A DNA stretch of 64,000 nt, taken from NCBI GenBank assembly GCA_945874225.1, contig CAMCFT010000009.1, positions 1 to 64,000 of the forward strand. The letters run 5' to 3'. Source of the DNA: Flavobacterium psychrophilum (GTDB taxonomy: Bacteria > Bacteroidota > Bacteroidia > Flavobacteriales > Flavobacteriaceae). Position 1 is the first letter of the stretch, and each line of letters begins with the position of its first letter. The notes below the pieces were generated by a model, which worked only from the letters and a program-made list of their open reading frames with translations, had not been told where the DNA came from and made no database searches. Made by a program: the position numbers and the translations under genes. Below, one piece after another: positions 54,813 through 62,926 of this stretch.

Positions 54813-56138
54813 TTATTCTCCGTAAAACGCAGTAATAAATTCGTCATAATTAACTTCTTTAGTTGTAGGATTCGCTTTTTCTTTAAACAAGTCTAATAAT
54901 TTCTCCGCAACAACTTGGTCAGAAAGTCTTTTTACTTCTTCTTGGTTTGCCAAAACTCTTGCTACAATTCCCTGAACTTCTTCGTCAGTAGGATTTGTTT
55001 GCCCAAATTGTGCCATTTGCTGACGGATTGATTTTGTGGTAAAAGATTTCAAATCTTCAAAAGTAATTTTGATATCACTTTGTGCCATTGCTTTTCCTTC
55101 GATTAACTGAAAACGCAATCCTTTTTCTGATCTGGTATACTCTACTTCAGCTTCAGCTGGAGTAAGTTGTTTTTCTCCAACGGTTTGCAACCATTTTTTA
55201 AGAAATTCAGCTGGTAAATCGAATTTTGTATTTTCGATTAAAAACTCCGTTACATCATTTAATAATTTTTGGTCTGCTTGCTGAGCAAATTGGCTTTCAG
55301 CACCTTCTTTGATATTGGCTTTCAAATCTTCAAGAGAAGTTACTTTTTCAGGTCCAAAAAGTTTATCAAATAATTCTTGGTTTAACTCGGCTAATTCTGT
55401 TGAATCGATTCCTTCGATAGTAAAATCAACGTCTACTTCTAGACCGTGAACATCATCGTGAGCCACTTTCATCGTATCCATCAATTTGTGATCGTCTTCA
55501 AACAATCCTTTTGTATTAACGGTTACAACATCTCCTACTTTTTTTCCAATGAATTTGTCAGAAGTGCTTTTGTCTTTGAAAATGTCTAAAGAGAAAGTTG
55601 TTGGATTGCTAATTCCTTTTTCAATATTAAAAAATGTTCCAGAAACATCAAATCCAGCTTCAACAGTTTCTTGAGGAATTGGAGTTCCAAATTGTTTTTG
55701 GATACGAGCAATTTGACCTTCAATCATTTTATCATCGGCAGTAACCACATATTTTATAATGTTGTTTTTAGCGTCTAAATCTAATTCGAAACTTGGAACC
55801 AAACCTATTTCGTATTCAAAAACCAATTCTTCGTCGTCCCAAGAAAAGTTTTCGTTCACTTTAGCAAGTGGAGTTCCAAGAAGATTTAATCTTTCAGATT
55901 GCACAAAACGCTCTAAAGCCAAATCAACTACTTTCTTAACTTCTTCTTGTTTTATTGACTTTCCGTATTGTTTTTCAACAAGATCTTTTGGCACTGCACC
56001 TTTTCTAAAGCCTTTTACTGTTGCCAAAGGCATTTTTTCGTTTATTCTTTTTGCTACCTGACCTTTGTAATCCATAGCAACAACTGTCATTACAATTGTT
56101 TCGTTTACTGCGTCTAATGCTACTCTTTTGATATCCAT
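54813..56138 (-). CDS. tig: trigger factor
   Basis: 441 aa ribosome-associated chaperone. N-terminal ribosome-binding part contains the signature segment KGFRKGAVPKDLVEKQYG; a central FKBP-like region (about 155-245) is divergent; the C-terminal arms (about 260-441) are helical. The divergence of the prolyl isomerase part is usual in Bacteroidetes, so isomerase activity is uncertain. Located upstream of clpP and clpX on the same strand. A palindrome spans its promoter. Confidence 0.92.
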   Translation of the reverse strand: MDIKRVALDAVNETIVMTVVAMDYKGQVAKRINEKMPLATVKGFRKGAVPKDLVEKQYGKSIKQEEVKKVVDLALERFVQSERLNLLGTPLAKVNENFSWDDEELVFEYEIGLVPSFELDLDAKNNIIKYVVTADDKMIEGQIARIQKQFGTPIPQETVEAGFDVSGTFFNIEKGISNPTTFSLDIFKDKSTSDKFIGKKVGDVVTVNTKGLFEDDHKLMDTMKVAHDDVHGLEVDVDFTIEGIDSTELAELNQELFDKLFGPEKVTSLEDLKANIKEGAESQFAQQADQKLLNDVTEFLIENTKFDLPAEFLKKWLQTVGEKQLTPAEAEVEYTRSEKGLRFQLIEGKAMAQSDIKITFEDLKSFTTKSIRQQMAQFGQTNPTDEEVQGIVARVLANQEEVKRLSDQVVAEKLLDLFKEKANPTTKEVNYDEFITAFYGE

Positions 56139-56164
56139 CTTCTTCTTTAATTTACATAATAAAA

Positions 56165-56199
56165 TTGGGTTGCAAAATTATAAAATTTTTGCAACCCAA
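56165..56199 (-). promoter_or_regulatory. tig promoter embedded in a 13-bp inverted repeat
   Basis: Perfect 13-base arms (56165-56177 and 56187-56199) separated by nine bases enclose the minus-strand -7 element TAATTTTG (56173-56180). A -33 TTTG lies at 56197-56200, 16 bases from the -7. The position on the promoter suggests an operator rather than a terminator. Confidence 0.55.
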
Positions 56200-56258
56200 A
56201 CAAGTTTTTAAGTTATTGTATTTTAGTCATTTATTTGACTCCAATTGTAATGCTTTTT

Positions 56259-56603
56259 TTATTTATCGTCACCAATAATTTTATATGCAATTGACTGGGA
56301 AACAGAAAGAATTATACTGAAAATTAAAGCCGTCCAAAATGAATTTATCCTAAATCCATCAACAAGTCTGGAACATAATAAAATAATCACTGCGTTGATA
56401 ACAAATAAAAATAACCCTAAAGTTAAAATAGTTGCAGGCAATGTCAATATAACTAAAATTGGCTTAACGAATAAATTAAGCAATCCCAAAACAACTGCAA
56501 CAATTAAAGCAGTCGTAAAATCTGCAACACTGACACTTGTCATAACGTTTGCAATAAGTAAAACTAAACCGGATGTAATTAAAATTCTGATTAGTAGCTT
56601 CAT
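56259..56603 (-). CDS. phage-holin-family (holin_4_2-like) membrane protein
   Basis: 114 aa with about three or four transmembrane helices (residues about 2-22, 28-50, 55-80, 88-106). The composition and segment order match the small membrane protein family named after phage holin 4-2, widespread in Bacteroidetes chromosomes and unrelated to lysis as far as known. It stands alone upstream of tig on the same strand. Confidence 0.75.
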   Translation of the reverse strand: MKLLIRILITSGLVLLIANVMTSVSVADFTTALIVAVVLGLLNLFVKPILVILTLPATILTLGLFLFVINAVIILLCSRLVDGFRINSFWTALIFSIILSVSQSIAYKIIGDDK

Positions 56604-56695
56604 AAGTCTCTTTTTCTTTCAAAAGTAAAATAATTATTTTAATTACTTGTGTTTTTTTTTTATCTTCGTTAGATATATATTAAACCCCACATAAT

Positions 56696-58027
56696 ATGAA
56701 AAAAATTTTACTCTCCATTTTATTAGTAAGTTCATTCGTGGCAAACGCCCAATTTTGGCATGAAAAAGCAACAGGTTTTGCTACTGCCAACAGAACTTTA
56801 AGCAGCATTTCAATTGTTAATGCAAGTGTGATTTGGGCAATTGCTTTAGACAATTCAGCTTCTCCAGACTATACTATAAAAGAATTTACAAAAAGCGTTG
56901 ACGGTGGAGACACTTGGACTTCACAGACAATAGATTTAGGACCAAATACAGCTGGATTAGGCATTACAAGTATTTCGGCTATTTCAGATCAAATTGCTTG
57001 GATATCAGCCGCCCCAGACGTTAGTGATCTTGGTGGCGTTTGGAAAACAACCGATGGTGGACTTACTTGGACTAAACAAACAACTGCTTTATTTACCAAC
57101 CCCGACGATTCCTATACAAGTTTTGTGCATTTTTGGGATGCTTCCAATGGTGTTACAGGTGGCGATACAGAAAGTGGAAGTTTTGAAATTTATATAACAT
57201 CAGACGGAGGAGACAATTGGAACCGAGTTACTGGGGCAGCAAACATTCCCGATTCGATAGTTGGAGAAACAGGTTATGTGGGTGTAACTTCAGTTATTGG
57301 AGACACTTTTTGGTTTGGCACATCAGCAGGTAGAATTTTTAAATCTATGGATAAAGGTTTGTCTTGGTCGGTTTCAGATTCTGTGGCTAGTACCGATTTT
57401 TTGTACGATAGATTTACTTTTTCAGATGCACTTAAAGGAGTTTTAATGATTCACGATACGCAGGAAATTTTCAATACAATTGATGGTGGCACAACATGGG
57501 ATCTAATAGTAACGCCTGATTTTTACAAAACTAACATTGCCTATATTCCAAATACTTCTACCGTAATCGCCGGTGTAGCGGCAAATCCTTTTGGATCTTC
57601 TTATAGTTTAGATGATGGTTTAACTTGGACAATCATCGATACTGGTGTTTTTCACGGAACATTAGCTTTCTTGAATGATAGTTTTGGATTTTCAGCTGGA
57701 TTAACTACTGAGGCTATTCCTCCAACTACTACAGGAGGAATTTATAAATTTTCTGGAATTCCATTAAAAACCGCGAACTTTGATTTAAAAAAACAAATAT
57801 TTGCCTACCCAAACCCAACAAATGGAATGCTACATCTAAACTCTGAAGCATCCTTAATTAAAGGCACTACAGTTTTTGACTTATTAGGAAGACAAGTATA
57901 TTCTTCTAAATTTTCAGCTTTAAACAAAGTTGATTTAGATTTAAATTCGCTACAAACTGGAAATTATGTATTGAAAGTAACTTCTGATTCTGGAAAAACA
58001 GAAACTATGAAGATTATGAAAAAATAA
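56696..58027 (+). CDS. T9SS type A cargo protein with sortilin-like repeats
   Basis: 443 aa. Signal peptide (about 1-18, ending FVANAQ), then beta-propeller repeats of the BNR/sortilin type (FTKSVDGGDTWTSQ, WKTTDGGLTWTKQ, ITSDGGDNWNRV, FNTIDGGTTWDLI). The C-terminal 75 residues are a type A sorting domain (FAYPNPTNGMLHLNSE ... TVFDLLGRQVY ... NYVLKVTSDSGKTETMKIMKK, quoted in parts). It should be exported by the type IX system and anchored or released at the surface. PorG, a component of that system, is encoded 5 kb away. Confidence 0.9.
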   Translation: MKKILLSILLVSSFVANAQFWHEKATGFATANRTLSSISIVNASVIWAIALDNSASPDYTIKEFTKSVDGGDTWTSQTIDLGPNTAGLGITSISAISDQIAWISAAPDVSDLGGVWKTTDGGLTWTKQTTALFTNPDDSYTSFVHFWDASNGVTGGDTESGSFEIYITSDGGDNWNRVTGAANIPDSIVGETGYVGVTSVIGDTFWFGTSAGRIFKSMDKGLSWSVSDSVASTDFLYDRFTFSDALKGVLMIHDTQEIFNTIDGGTTWDLIVTPDFYKTNIAYIPNTSTVIAGVAANPFGSSYSLDDGLTWTIIDTGVFHGTLAFLNDSFGFSAGLTTEAIPPTTTGGIYKFSGIPLKTANFDLKKQIFAYPNPTNGMLHLNSEASLIKGTTVFDLLGRQVYSSKFSALNKVDLDLNSLQTGNYVLKVTSDSGKTETMKIMKK

Positions 58028-58048
58028 ATTTTGATTAAATAAAAAGTC

Positions 58049-58087
58049 AAAGTCCTTTTCAATTAAATTTGAAAAGGACTTTTTTTG
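58049..58087. terminator. bidirectional terminator
   Basis: AAAGTCCTTTTCAA (58049-58062) pairs with TTGAAAAGGACTTT (58069-58082), with T residues continuing to 58086. It lies between converging genes. Confidence 0.85.
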
Positions 58088-58092
58088 TGGTG

Positions 58093-58899
58093 TTATTTTA
58101 GAAATGAACTCGTTATTTCATAAAAGACTTTTGGGTTTTCGGCGTGCAGCCAATGCCCTACATTAGGAATAGTTTCGATTCTTGAATTGGGAAAATGCAG
58201 TTGTATATTTGCAAAATCTTCATCAAGAATATAATTGGAATTTCCGCCGCGAATAAAAAGTGTAGGTTTATTAAAAATAGCATTCTCTGGGAGTGACTTT
58301 CCTATTTCCTCTATTTTTTTATTGAAAACAGCCAAATTAAATCGAAACGCTAATTGTCCGGGCTCTTGCCAATACAAACTTTTTAGCAGGAATTGTCTGG
58401 TTCCAAAATCATTTATATATTTCTCCAAGATTTCTTCGACCTCTTTTCGGGTTGGTTTTTTTGAAAAATCGACAGCATTCAGTCCTTCAAGAATACTTTG
58501 ATGATGTTGCGGATAAAATTTTGGACCAATATCAGCAACTATCAATTTTTCTAACATATCTGGATATATTGCAGCAAAAAGCATTGCCGTTTTCCCACCC
58601 ATTGAATGCCCGAGAATGTTGACTTTTTCCAGATTATTCGCTTTGCAATAGTCATAAACATCCTGAGCCATTATTTCGTAACTGAATTCATCTGAGTGAA
58701 AACTCTTGCCGTGATTGCGTAAATCCAGCAAATGAACCTGATATCCATTGGCCGCAAATTGTGTCCCCATTGTTTTCCAATTGTCAGACATTCCCAGAAA
58801 TCCATGAAGAATAAGAAGCCCCCTAACCCCCATAGGGGGAATAGAAGGAGGTGCGAGTTTAACGCTGTGCAATAGTGGCTTTGTTGTTGACATCGGCAT
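58093..58899 (-). CDS. alpha/beta hydrolase with a repeat-derived N-terminal insert
   Basis: 268 aa, YbfF-like esterase. Nucleophile elbow GHSMGGKTA; oxyanion region ILHGFLGMSDNWKTMG; LDLRNHGKSFHSDEF; histidine in IPNVGHWLHAE. The N-terminus is odd: LHSVKLAPPSIPPMGVRGLL replaces the short, usually smooth start before LLILHGFLG. IPPMGVRG is the in-frame translation of a copy of the CCCCCTAACCCCC repeat (58817-58841). The exact start is uncertain (GTG 58902, ATG 58899 or ATG 58893). The core is intact, so the enzyme may still work. Confidence 0.82.
   Translation of the reverse strand: MPMSTTKPLLHSVKLAPPSIPPMGVRGLLILHGFLGMSDNWKTMGTQFAANGYQVHLLDLRNHGKSFHSDEFSYEIMAQDVYDYCKANNLEKVNILGHSMGGKTAMLFAAIYPDMLEKLIVADIGPKFYPQHHQSILEGLNAVDFSKKPTRKEVEEILEKYINDFGTRQFLLKSLYWQEPGQLAFRFNLAVFNKKIEEIGKSLPENAIFNKPTLFIRGGNSNYILDEDFANIQLHFPNSRIETIPNVGHWLHAENPKVFYEITSSFLK
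58817..58841 (+). repeat. G/C-rich palindromic repeat inside a coding sequence
   Basis: The sequence AGCCCCCTAACCCCC, then ATAGGGGGAA. CCCCC and GGGGG can pair around a 3-base loop. It is inserted in frame near the N-terminus of the hydrolase. A nearly identical copy in opposite orientation lies at 58929-58953. Confidence 0.85.
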
Positions 58900-58928
58900 C
58901 ACAATATTATTATTTACAAACTTTGAAA

Positions 58929-58953
58929 TTCCCCCTTTGGGGGTTAGGGGGCT
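58929..58953 (-). repeat. G/C-rich palindromic repeat forming the end of pdxJ
   Basis: On the minus strand it begins TTAGCCCCCTAACCCCC and continues AAAGGGGGAA. It supplies the last residues (LAP) and the TAA stop of pdxJ. Inverted relative to the copy at 58817-58841. Confidence 0.85.
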
Positions 58954-59660
58954 AATTTTTGTAAATACATATTCACCACATTATCCAATCCGAGATAAAT
59001 GGCTTCGGAAATGAGTGCGTGACCAATGGAAACCTCAAGCAATCCGGGAATATTTTGGTTAAAAAACTGAATATTGTCGAGACTCAAATCGTGTCCGGCA
59101 TTGATCCCTAATCCAAGTTCATTCGCCAATATGGCAGATTTTACATAAGGATCAATTCCATTTTTGTTTCCTATACTATATTCGTGAGCAAAAGCTTCTG
59201 TATACAATTCGATTCTTTCGGTTCCAATGATTTTTGCACCTTCAATCATTTCGAGAACCGGATCAACAAAAATCGAAGTTCTGATTCCGTTTCGCTGAAA
59301 TTCCTGAACAATTTCGGTTAAAAAATCCTTGTGCTTTATGGTATTCCAACCTGCATTAGAAGTTATGGCATCAACGGCGTCTGGAACTAATGTGACTTGT
59401 GTTGGCTTAATTTCCAGAACTAAATCGATAAAAGTTTTTTCGGGATTTCCTTCAATATTATATTCGGTGTAAACTATTGATTTTAGGTCACGAGCATCTT
59501 GATATCTAATGTGACGTTCGTCTGGACGTGGATGGATTGTAATTCCTTGACCCCCAAATTTTTGAATATCAGTTGCGACTTTTAATAAATCAGGGACATT
59601 TCCTCCACGAGCATTACGCAAAGTTGCTATTTTGTTAATATTTACACTTAACTTTGTCAT
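58944..59660 (-). CDS. pdxJ: pyridoxine 5'-phosphate synthase
   Basis: 238 aa TIM-barrel enzyme that joins 3-amino-2-oxopropyl phosphate with 1-deoxyxylulose 5-phosphate, the last ring-forming step of vitamin B6 synthesis. Motifs: SVNINKIATLRNARGG, TIHPRPDERHI, VTLVPD, NAGHDLSLDN and EVSIGHALISEA. The C-terminus ends MYLQKLAP, whose last codons and stop come from a G/C-rich repeat. The hydrolase gene starts 41 bp downstream of the stop and may be co-transcribed. Confidence 0.95.
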   Translation of the reverse strand: MTKLSVNINKIATLRNARGGNVPDLLKVATDIQKFGGQGITIHPRPDERHIRYQDARDLKSIVYTEYNIEGNPEKTFIDLVLEIKPTQVTLVPDAVDAITSNAGWNTIKHKDFLTEIVQEFQRNGIRTSIFVDPVLEMIEGAKIIGTERIELYTEAFAHEYSIGNKNGIDPYVKSAILANELGLGINAGHDLSLDNIQFFNQNIPGLLEVSIGHALISEAIYLGLDNVVNMYLQKLAP

Positions 59661-59732
59661 TGGAATAATTTTTGAGAATGATTTTCAGGCTTTGAAGTGC
59701 AAAAATACAAAGTAAAACTAGCCATTATTGCA

Positions 59733-59740
59733 TAATTTTG
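59733..59740 (+). promoter_or_regulatory. -7 element of the CBS-nadK unit
   Basis: TAATTTTG, exact TAnnTTTG, 32 bases before the ATG. No good -33 seen. Confidence 0.4.
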
Positions 59741-59772
59741 ATTATTTTGCATCAAATATTTTAAATTGATTT

Positions 59773-60432
59773 ATGACAGAAATTACAAACTATATTACCA
59801 ATGATTTTAAAGCGATTGACAGCCAAGAAAGTATTGCGGTTGTTCAGGAATTTTTTGATGATTTGACTTTTTCGCATTTTCCAGTGGTTGAAGAAGAAAT
59901 TTACATAGGCAGTATAGCTTCTGATGACATTGAAACTTTTGATCACTCAAAAAAAGTTATCGATTATAGATATTCACTTGAAAGATTTTTTGCTAGAACA
60001 ACCATGATTTGGCTTGACGTTTTGGAGGTTTTTGCAAAAAACAACACTAATTTAATTCCAGTTTTGGACGAAAAAAATAAATATGTTGGTTATTATGAAA
60101 TTACTGATATTATGAAATTTTTTAACGAAACACCCTTTTTACATGACACAGGAAGGATTATTGTTATCAAAAAAAGAATTTTAGATTATTCAATGAGTGA
60201 AATTACTCAAATTGTAGAAAGTAATAATGGTAAAGTATTAGGTTTATTTGTATCAGAAATAGATACTGAAAACATACAAGTGACCATTAAAATAAGTTTA
60301 GGAGCCATAAACGAAATAATTCAATCCTTCAGAAGGTATAATTATGAAATTATATCGGAACATTTTGAAGATAATTATATCAACACCTTAAAGGAACGTT
60401 CAGATTATTTGGACAAATATCTTAATATCTAA
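59773..60432 (+). CDS. CBS-domain protein with ACT-like C-terminus
   Basis: 219 aa. A pair of CBS domains (about 1-130; FFDDLTFSHFPVVEEEIYIGSI and NTNLIPVLDEKNKYVGYYEI as the two strand-helix cores, quoted in part) and a C-terminal ACT-like region (about 135-205). CBS pairs usually sense adenine nucleotides such as AMP, ATP or SAM. It precedes nadK by seven bases and is likely co-expressed with it. A role in regulating NADP supply is possible but not proven. Confidence 0.8.
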   Translation: MTEITNYITNDFKAIDSQESIAVVQEFFDDLTFSHFPVVEEEIYIGSIASDDIETFDHSKKVIDYRYSLERFFARTTMIWLDVLEVFAKNNTNLIPVLDEKNKYVGYYEITDIMKFFNETPFLHDTGRIIVIKKRILDYSMSEITQIVESNNGKVLGLFVSEIDTENIQVTIKISLGAINEIIQSFRRYNYEIISEHFEDNYINTLKERSDYLDKYLNI

Positions 60433-60439
60433 AACAGAA

Positions 60440-61324
60440 ATGAAAGTAGCCATTTACGGTCAATACTATCAAAACAGTACCGAGCCAATAATAAAAGACA
60501 TTTTCATTTTTCTTATTAAGAATAATGTTGAGATGATTATTGAGTCTAATTTTTTGAAAATATTGTTCGAAAAAAAAATCATAGATAAGAAATATCCAAC
60601 TTTTGAATCTTATACCGAGTTAAACAGCAGTTTTGATATGCTAATTAGCATTGGAGGAGATGGGACTATTTTGAGAGCGGCAACTTTAGTTCGGGATTCC
60701 GGCGTGCCAATTTTAGGAATAAATGCGGGTCGTTTGGGGTTTTTAGCCACAGTTCAAAAAGAGAATATTCCGGAATTTATGCAATTTATTATCGATAAAA
60801 AATATTCTATTTCTAAAAGAACTTTGTTGAGCTTAACGTGCTCGCCTGATAATGAAGCAATTCAGGATATTAATTTTGCCCTAAATGAAGTTTCTGTTAG
60901 TCGTAAGGATACCACTTCGATGATAACGATTGAAACTTATTTGAACAACGAATATTTGAATTCCTATTGGGCTGATGGTCTAATTATTGCAACGCCTACT
61001 GGTTCAACCGGATATTCAATGAGCTGCGGAGGCCCAATATTAACTCCAAATGCGAGAAGTGTCGTTATCACTCCAATTGCACCACACAATCTGAACGCAC
61101 GACCACTTGTGGTTACAGACGAAACAGAAATTAGACTAAAAGTTTCTGGTAGAGACGATCATTATTTGGTTTCTCTTGATTCCAGAATTATTTCTGTAAA
61201 AAATGAAACTATATTATTTATAAAGAAATCTCCTTTTGAAATAAACATGGTTGAAATTCCTAATGAAACCTTTTTGAAAACACTTCGTACCAAGTTGTTT
61301 TGGGGTGAAGACCGAAGAAATTAA
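60440..61324 (+). CDS. nadK: NAD kinase
   Basis: 294 aa. Phosphorylates NAD+ to NADP+. Catalytic motif SIGGDGTILRAA (GGDGT at 72-76), then GINAGRLGFLAT, the NE segment ALNEVSVSR, and the C-terminal DGLIIATPTGSTGYSMSCGG. Full length for the family. Seven bases separate it from the CBS gene. No signal for regulation beyond operon position. Confidence 0.97.
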   Translation: MKVAIYGQYYQNSTEPIIKDIFIFLIKNNVEMIIESNFLKILFEKKIIDKKYPTFESYTELNSSFDMLISIGGDGTILRAATLVRDSGVPILGINAGRLGFLATVQKENIPEFMQFIIDKKYSISKRTLLSLTCSPDNEAIQDINFALNEVSVSRKDTTSMITIETYLNNEYLNSYWADGLIIATPTGSTGYSMSCGGPILTPNARSVVITPIAPHNLNARPLVVTDETEIRLKVSGRDDHYLVSLDSRIISVKNETILFIKKSPFEINMVEIPNETFLKTLRTKLFWGEDRRN

Positions 61325-61450
61325 ATCATTTTTGGCTACTCGCTATACGAATATCCTGATTTTTCGCGTTTTGTAGTATCGAATCAAAAATTGACATTAT
61401 TTTTTTAATCAATTTTTCCAATTAAAAGGACACATTTAATCTAATGAGTA

Positions 61451-61479
61451 TTGATTCGTGTTGATAATTATTATATTTG
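61451..61479 (+). promoter_or_regulatory. porG promoter
   Basis: TTG at 61451-61453 and TATATTTG at 61472-61479, spacing 18. The -7 element ends 18 bases before the ATG. It probably drives porG, uppS and bamA. Confidence 0.6.
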
Positions 61480-61497
61480 CACGCAATTTTTAATTAA

Positions 61498-62175
61498 ATG
61501 TACAAACTTTTCAATCTAATATTCCTGTTCTTCTTTTTTACAATGAATGCACAAATTCACGAGGTAGGTGTTTTTGTAGGCGGAAGCAATTATATTGGCG
61601 ATGTTGGACTAACGACTTACATTTCGCCAAATGAACCTGCAATTGGAATTCTATACAAATGGAATAAAAGCCCGAGACATTCCTACCGTTTTTCTTACAC
61701 CCAATCAAAAATTTCCGCAAATGATCTTGATTCAAAAGAGCCAAGTAGAAATCTAAGAGGTTATCGTTTTGAAAATAGCATAAAAGAAGTATCTTTAGGC
61801 CTTGAATTTAATTTTTTTGATTTTAATTTACACGAAATCGAAAGGAAATACTCTCCTTATGTATATTCGGGAATAAGCTATTTCAGATATGATGAGTTGC
61901 ATGTTGATTTATCAGGAGAAACTATAAAGGATTCAGGTGCTGGTTCATTTGCAATTCCAATGACTTTAGGCGTGAAATCGAATGTTTCGCCTCATATAGT
62001 TTTGGCTTTGGAGGTTGGAGCAAGATATACATTAACGGATAATTTAGATGGAAGTAATCCAAAAAACGAAAGTTTGGCAAAATTTGGAAATATAAATAAT
62101 AATGATTGGTATGTTTATTCAGGGCTAACACTAACGTATACCTTTGGAAACAAGCCTTGTTATTGTGCAGAATAA
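61498..62175 (+). CDS. porG: PorG-like outer-membrane protein (DUF6089)
   Basis: 225 aa. Signal peptide (about 1-18) and eight-strand-type barrel ending TLTYTFGNKP, with HEVGVFVGGSNYIGDVG at the N-terminus. In Porphyromonas gingivalis, PorG lies just before the undecaprenyl diphosphate synthase and Omp85 (BamA) genes, as known to me. The same order is seen here: uppS starts four bases after this stop, followed by bamA. PorG is an outer-membrane part of the type IX secretion machine. The call combines barrel features and gene order. Confidence 0.78.
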   Translation: MYKLFNLIFLFFFFTMNAQIHEVGVFVGGSNYIGDVGLTTYISPNEPAIGILYKWNKSPRHSYRFSYTQSKISANDLDSKEPSRNLRGYRFENSIKEVSLGLEFNFFDFNLHEIERKYSPYVYSGISYFRYDELHVDLSGETIKDSGAGSFAIPMTLGVKSNVSPHIVLALEVGARYTLTDNLDGSNPKNESLAKFGNINNNDWYVYSGLTLTYTFGNKPCYCAE

Positions 62176-62179
62176 GAAA

Positions 62180-62920
62180 ATGAATTTACTAGATACTATA
62201 GACTTAACAAATTTACCCAAACACTTAGCCATAATCATGGATGGCAATGGTCGTTGGGCTAAACAACAAGGACTGTTAAGAGCTTTAGGTCACGAAAGCG
62301 GAACAAAATCCGTGAAAGTAAATATAAAAGCTTGCGCCAAATTAGGAATAGAAAATCTTACCTTATATGCTTTCTCTACCGAAAACTGGAACAGACCAAA
62401 ACTGGAAGTCGATACTTTAATGAAAATATTGATTAGAGCATTAAAGAAAGAGCTTAAAACCCTACAAGACAACAACATAAAATTAAATGCTATTGGTTGT
62501 TTAGAAAAATTACCAAAATCAGCCCAAAACGAACTTCTTGATGTTATAAACAAAACTAAAGATAATACCAGAATGACTTTAACTCTAGCATTGAGTTATG
62601 GTTCAAGAGAAGAAATCATAAATGCTGTAAGAAACATTAGCGATAAAGTTAAAAATAATATAATTTCAATAGACTCTATTGACGATTCAATTATAAATGA
62701 GCATCTTTACACGCGAAATTTGCCAGAGGTAGATTTATTAATAAGAACAAGCGGTGAACATAGAATAAGTAATTTTTTGTTATGGCAAATTGCCTACGCA
62801 GAATTATATTTTACTGATATATTATGGCCAGACTTTAAAGAACAAGATTTGTATGAGGCTATTATTAGTTATCAAAAAAGAGAGCGTAGATTTGGAAAAA
62901 CAAGTGAACAAATTAAATAA
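62180..62920 (+). CDS. uppS: isoprenyl transferase (undecaprenyl diphosphate synthase)
   Basis: 246 aa cis-prenyltransferase that makes the lipid carrier for peptidoglycan and O-antigen. Catalytic Asp in AIIMDGNGRWAKQ (D21), H in ALGHESGTKSV, FSTENWNRP, and the C-terminal DLLIRTSGEHRISNFLLWQ motif. ATG at 62180 follows the PorG stop by four bases; the longer open frame starts at a TTG inside porG. The bamA frame begins in or directly after its end. Confidence 0.96.
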   Translation: MNLLDTIDLTNLPKHLAIIMDGNGRWAKQQGLLRALGHESGTKSVKVNIKACAKLGIENLTLYAFSTENWNRPKLEVDTLMKILIRALKKELKTLQDNNIKLNAIGCLEKLPKSAQNELLDVINKTKDNTRMTLTLALSYGSREEIINAVRNISDKVKNNIISIDSIDDSIINEHLYTRNLPEVDLLIRTSGEHRISNFLLWQIAYAELYFTDILWPDFKEQDLYEAIISYQKRERRFGKTSEQIK

Positions 62921-62926
62921 TTTTTT

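Noticed and set aside
56259..56603. Prophage remnant based on the holin-like protein
   Set aside because: No other phage gene is nearby, and this small membrane family is widespread in Bacteroidetes chromosomes.
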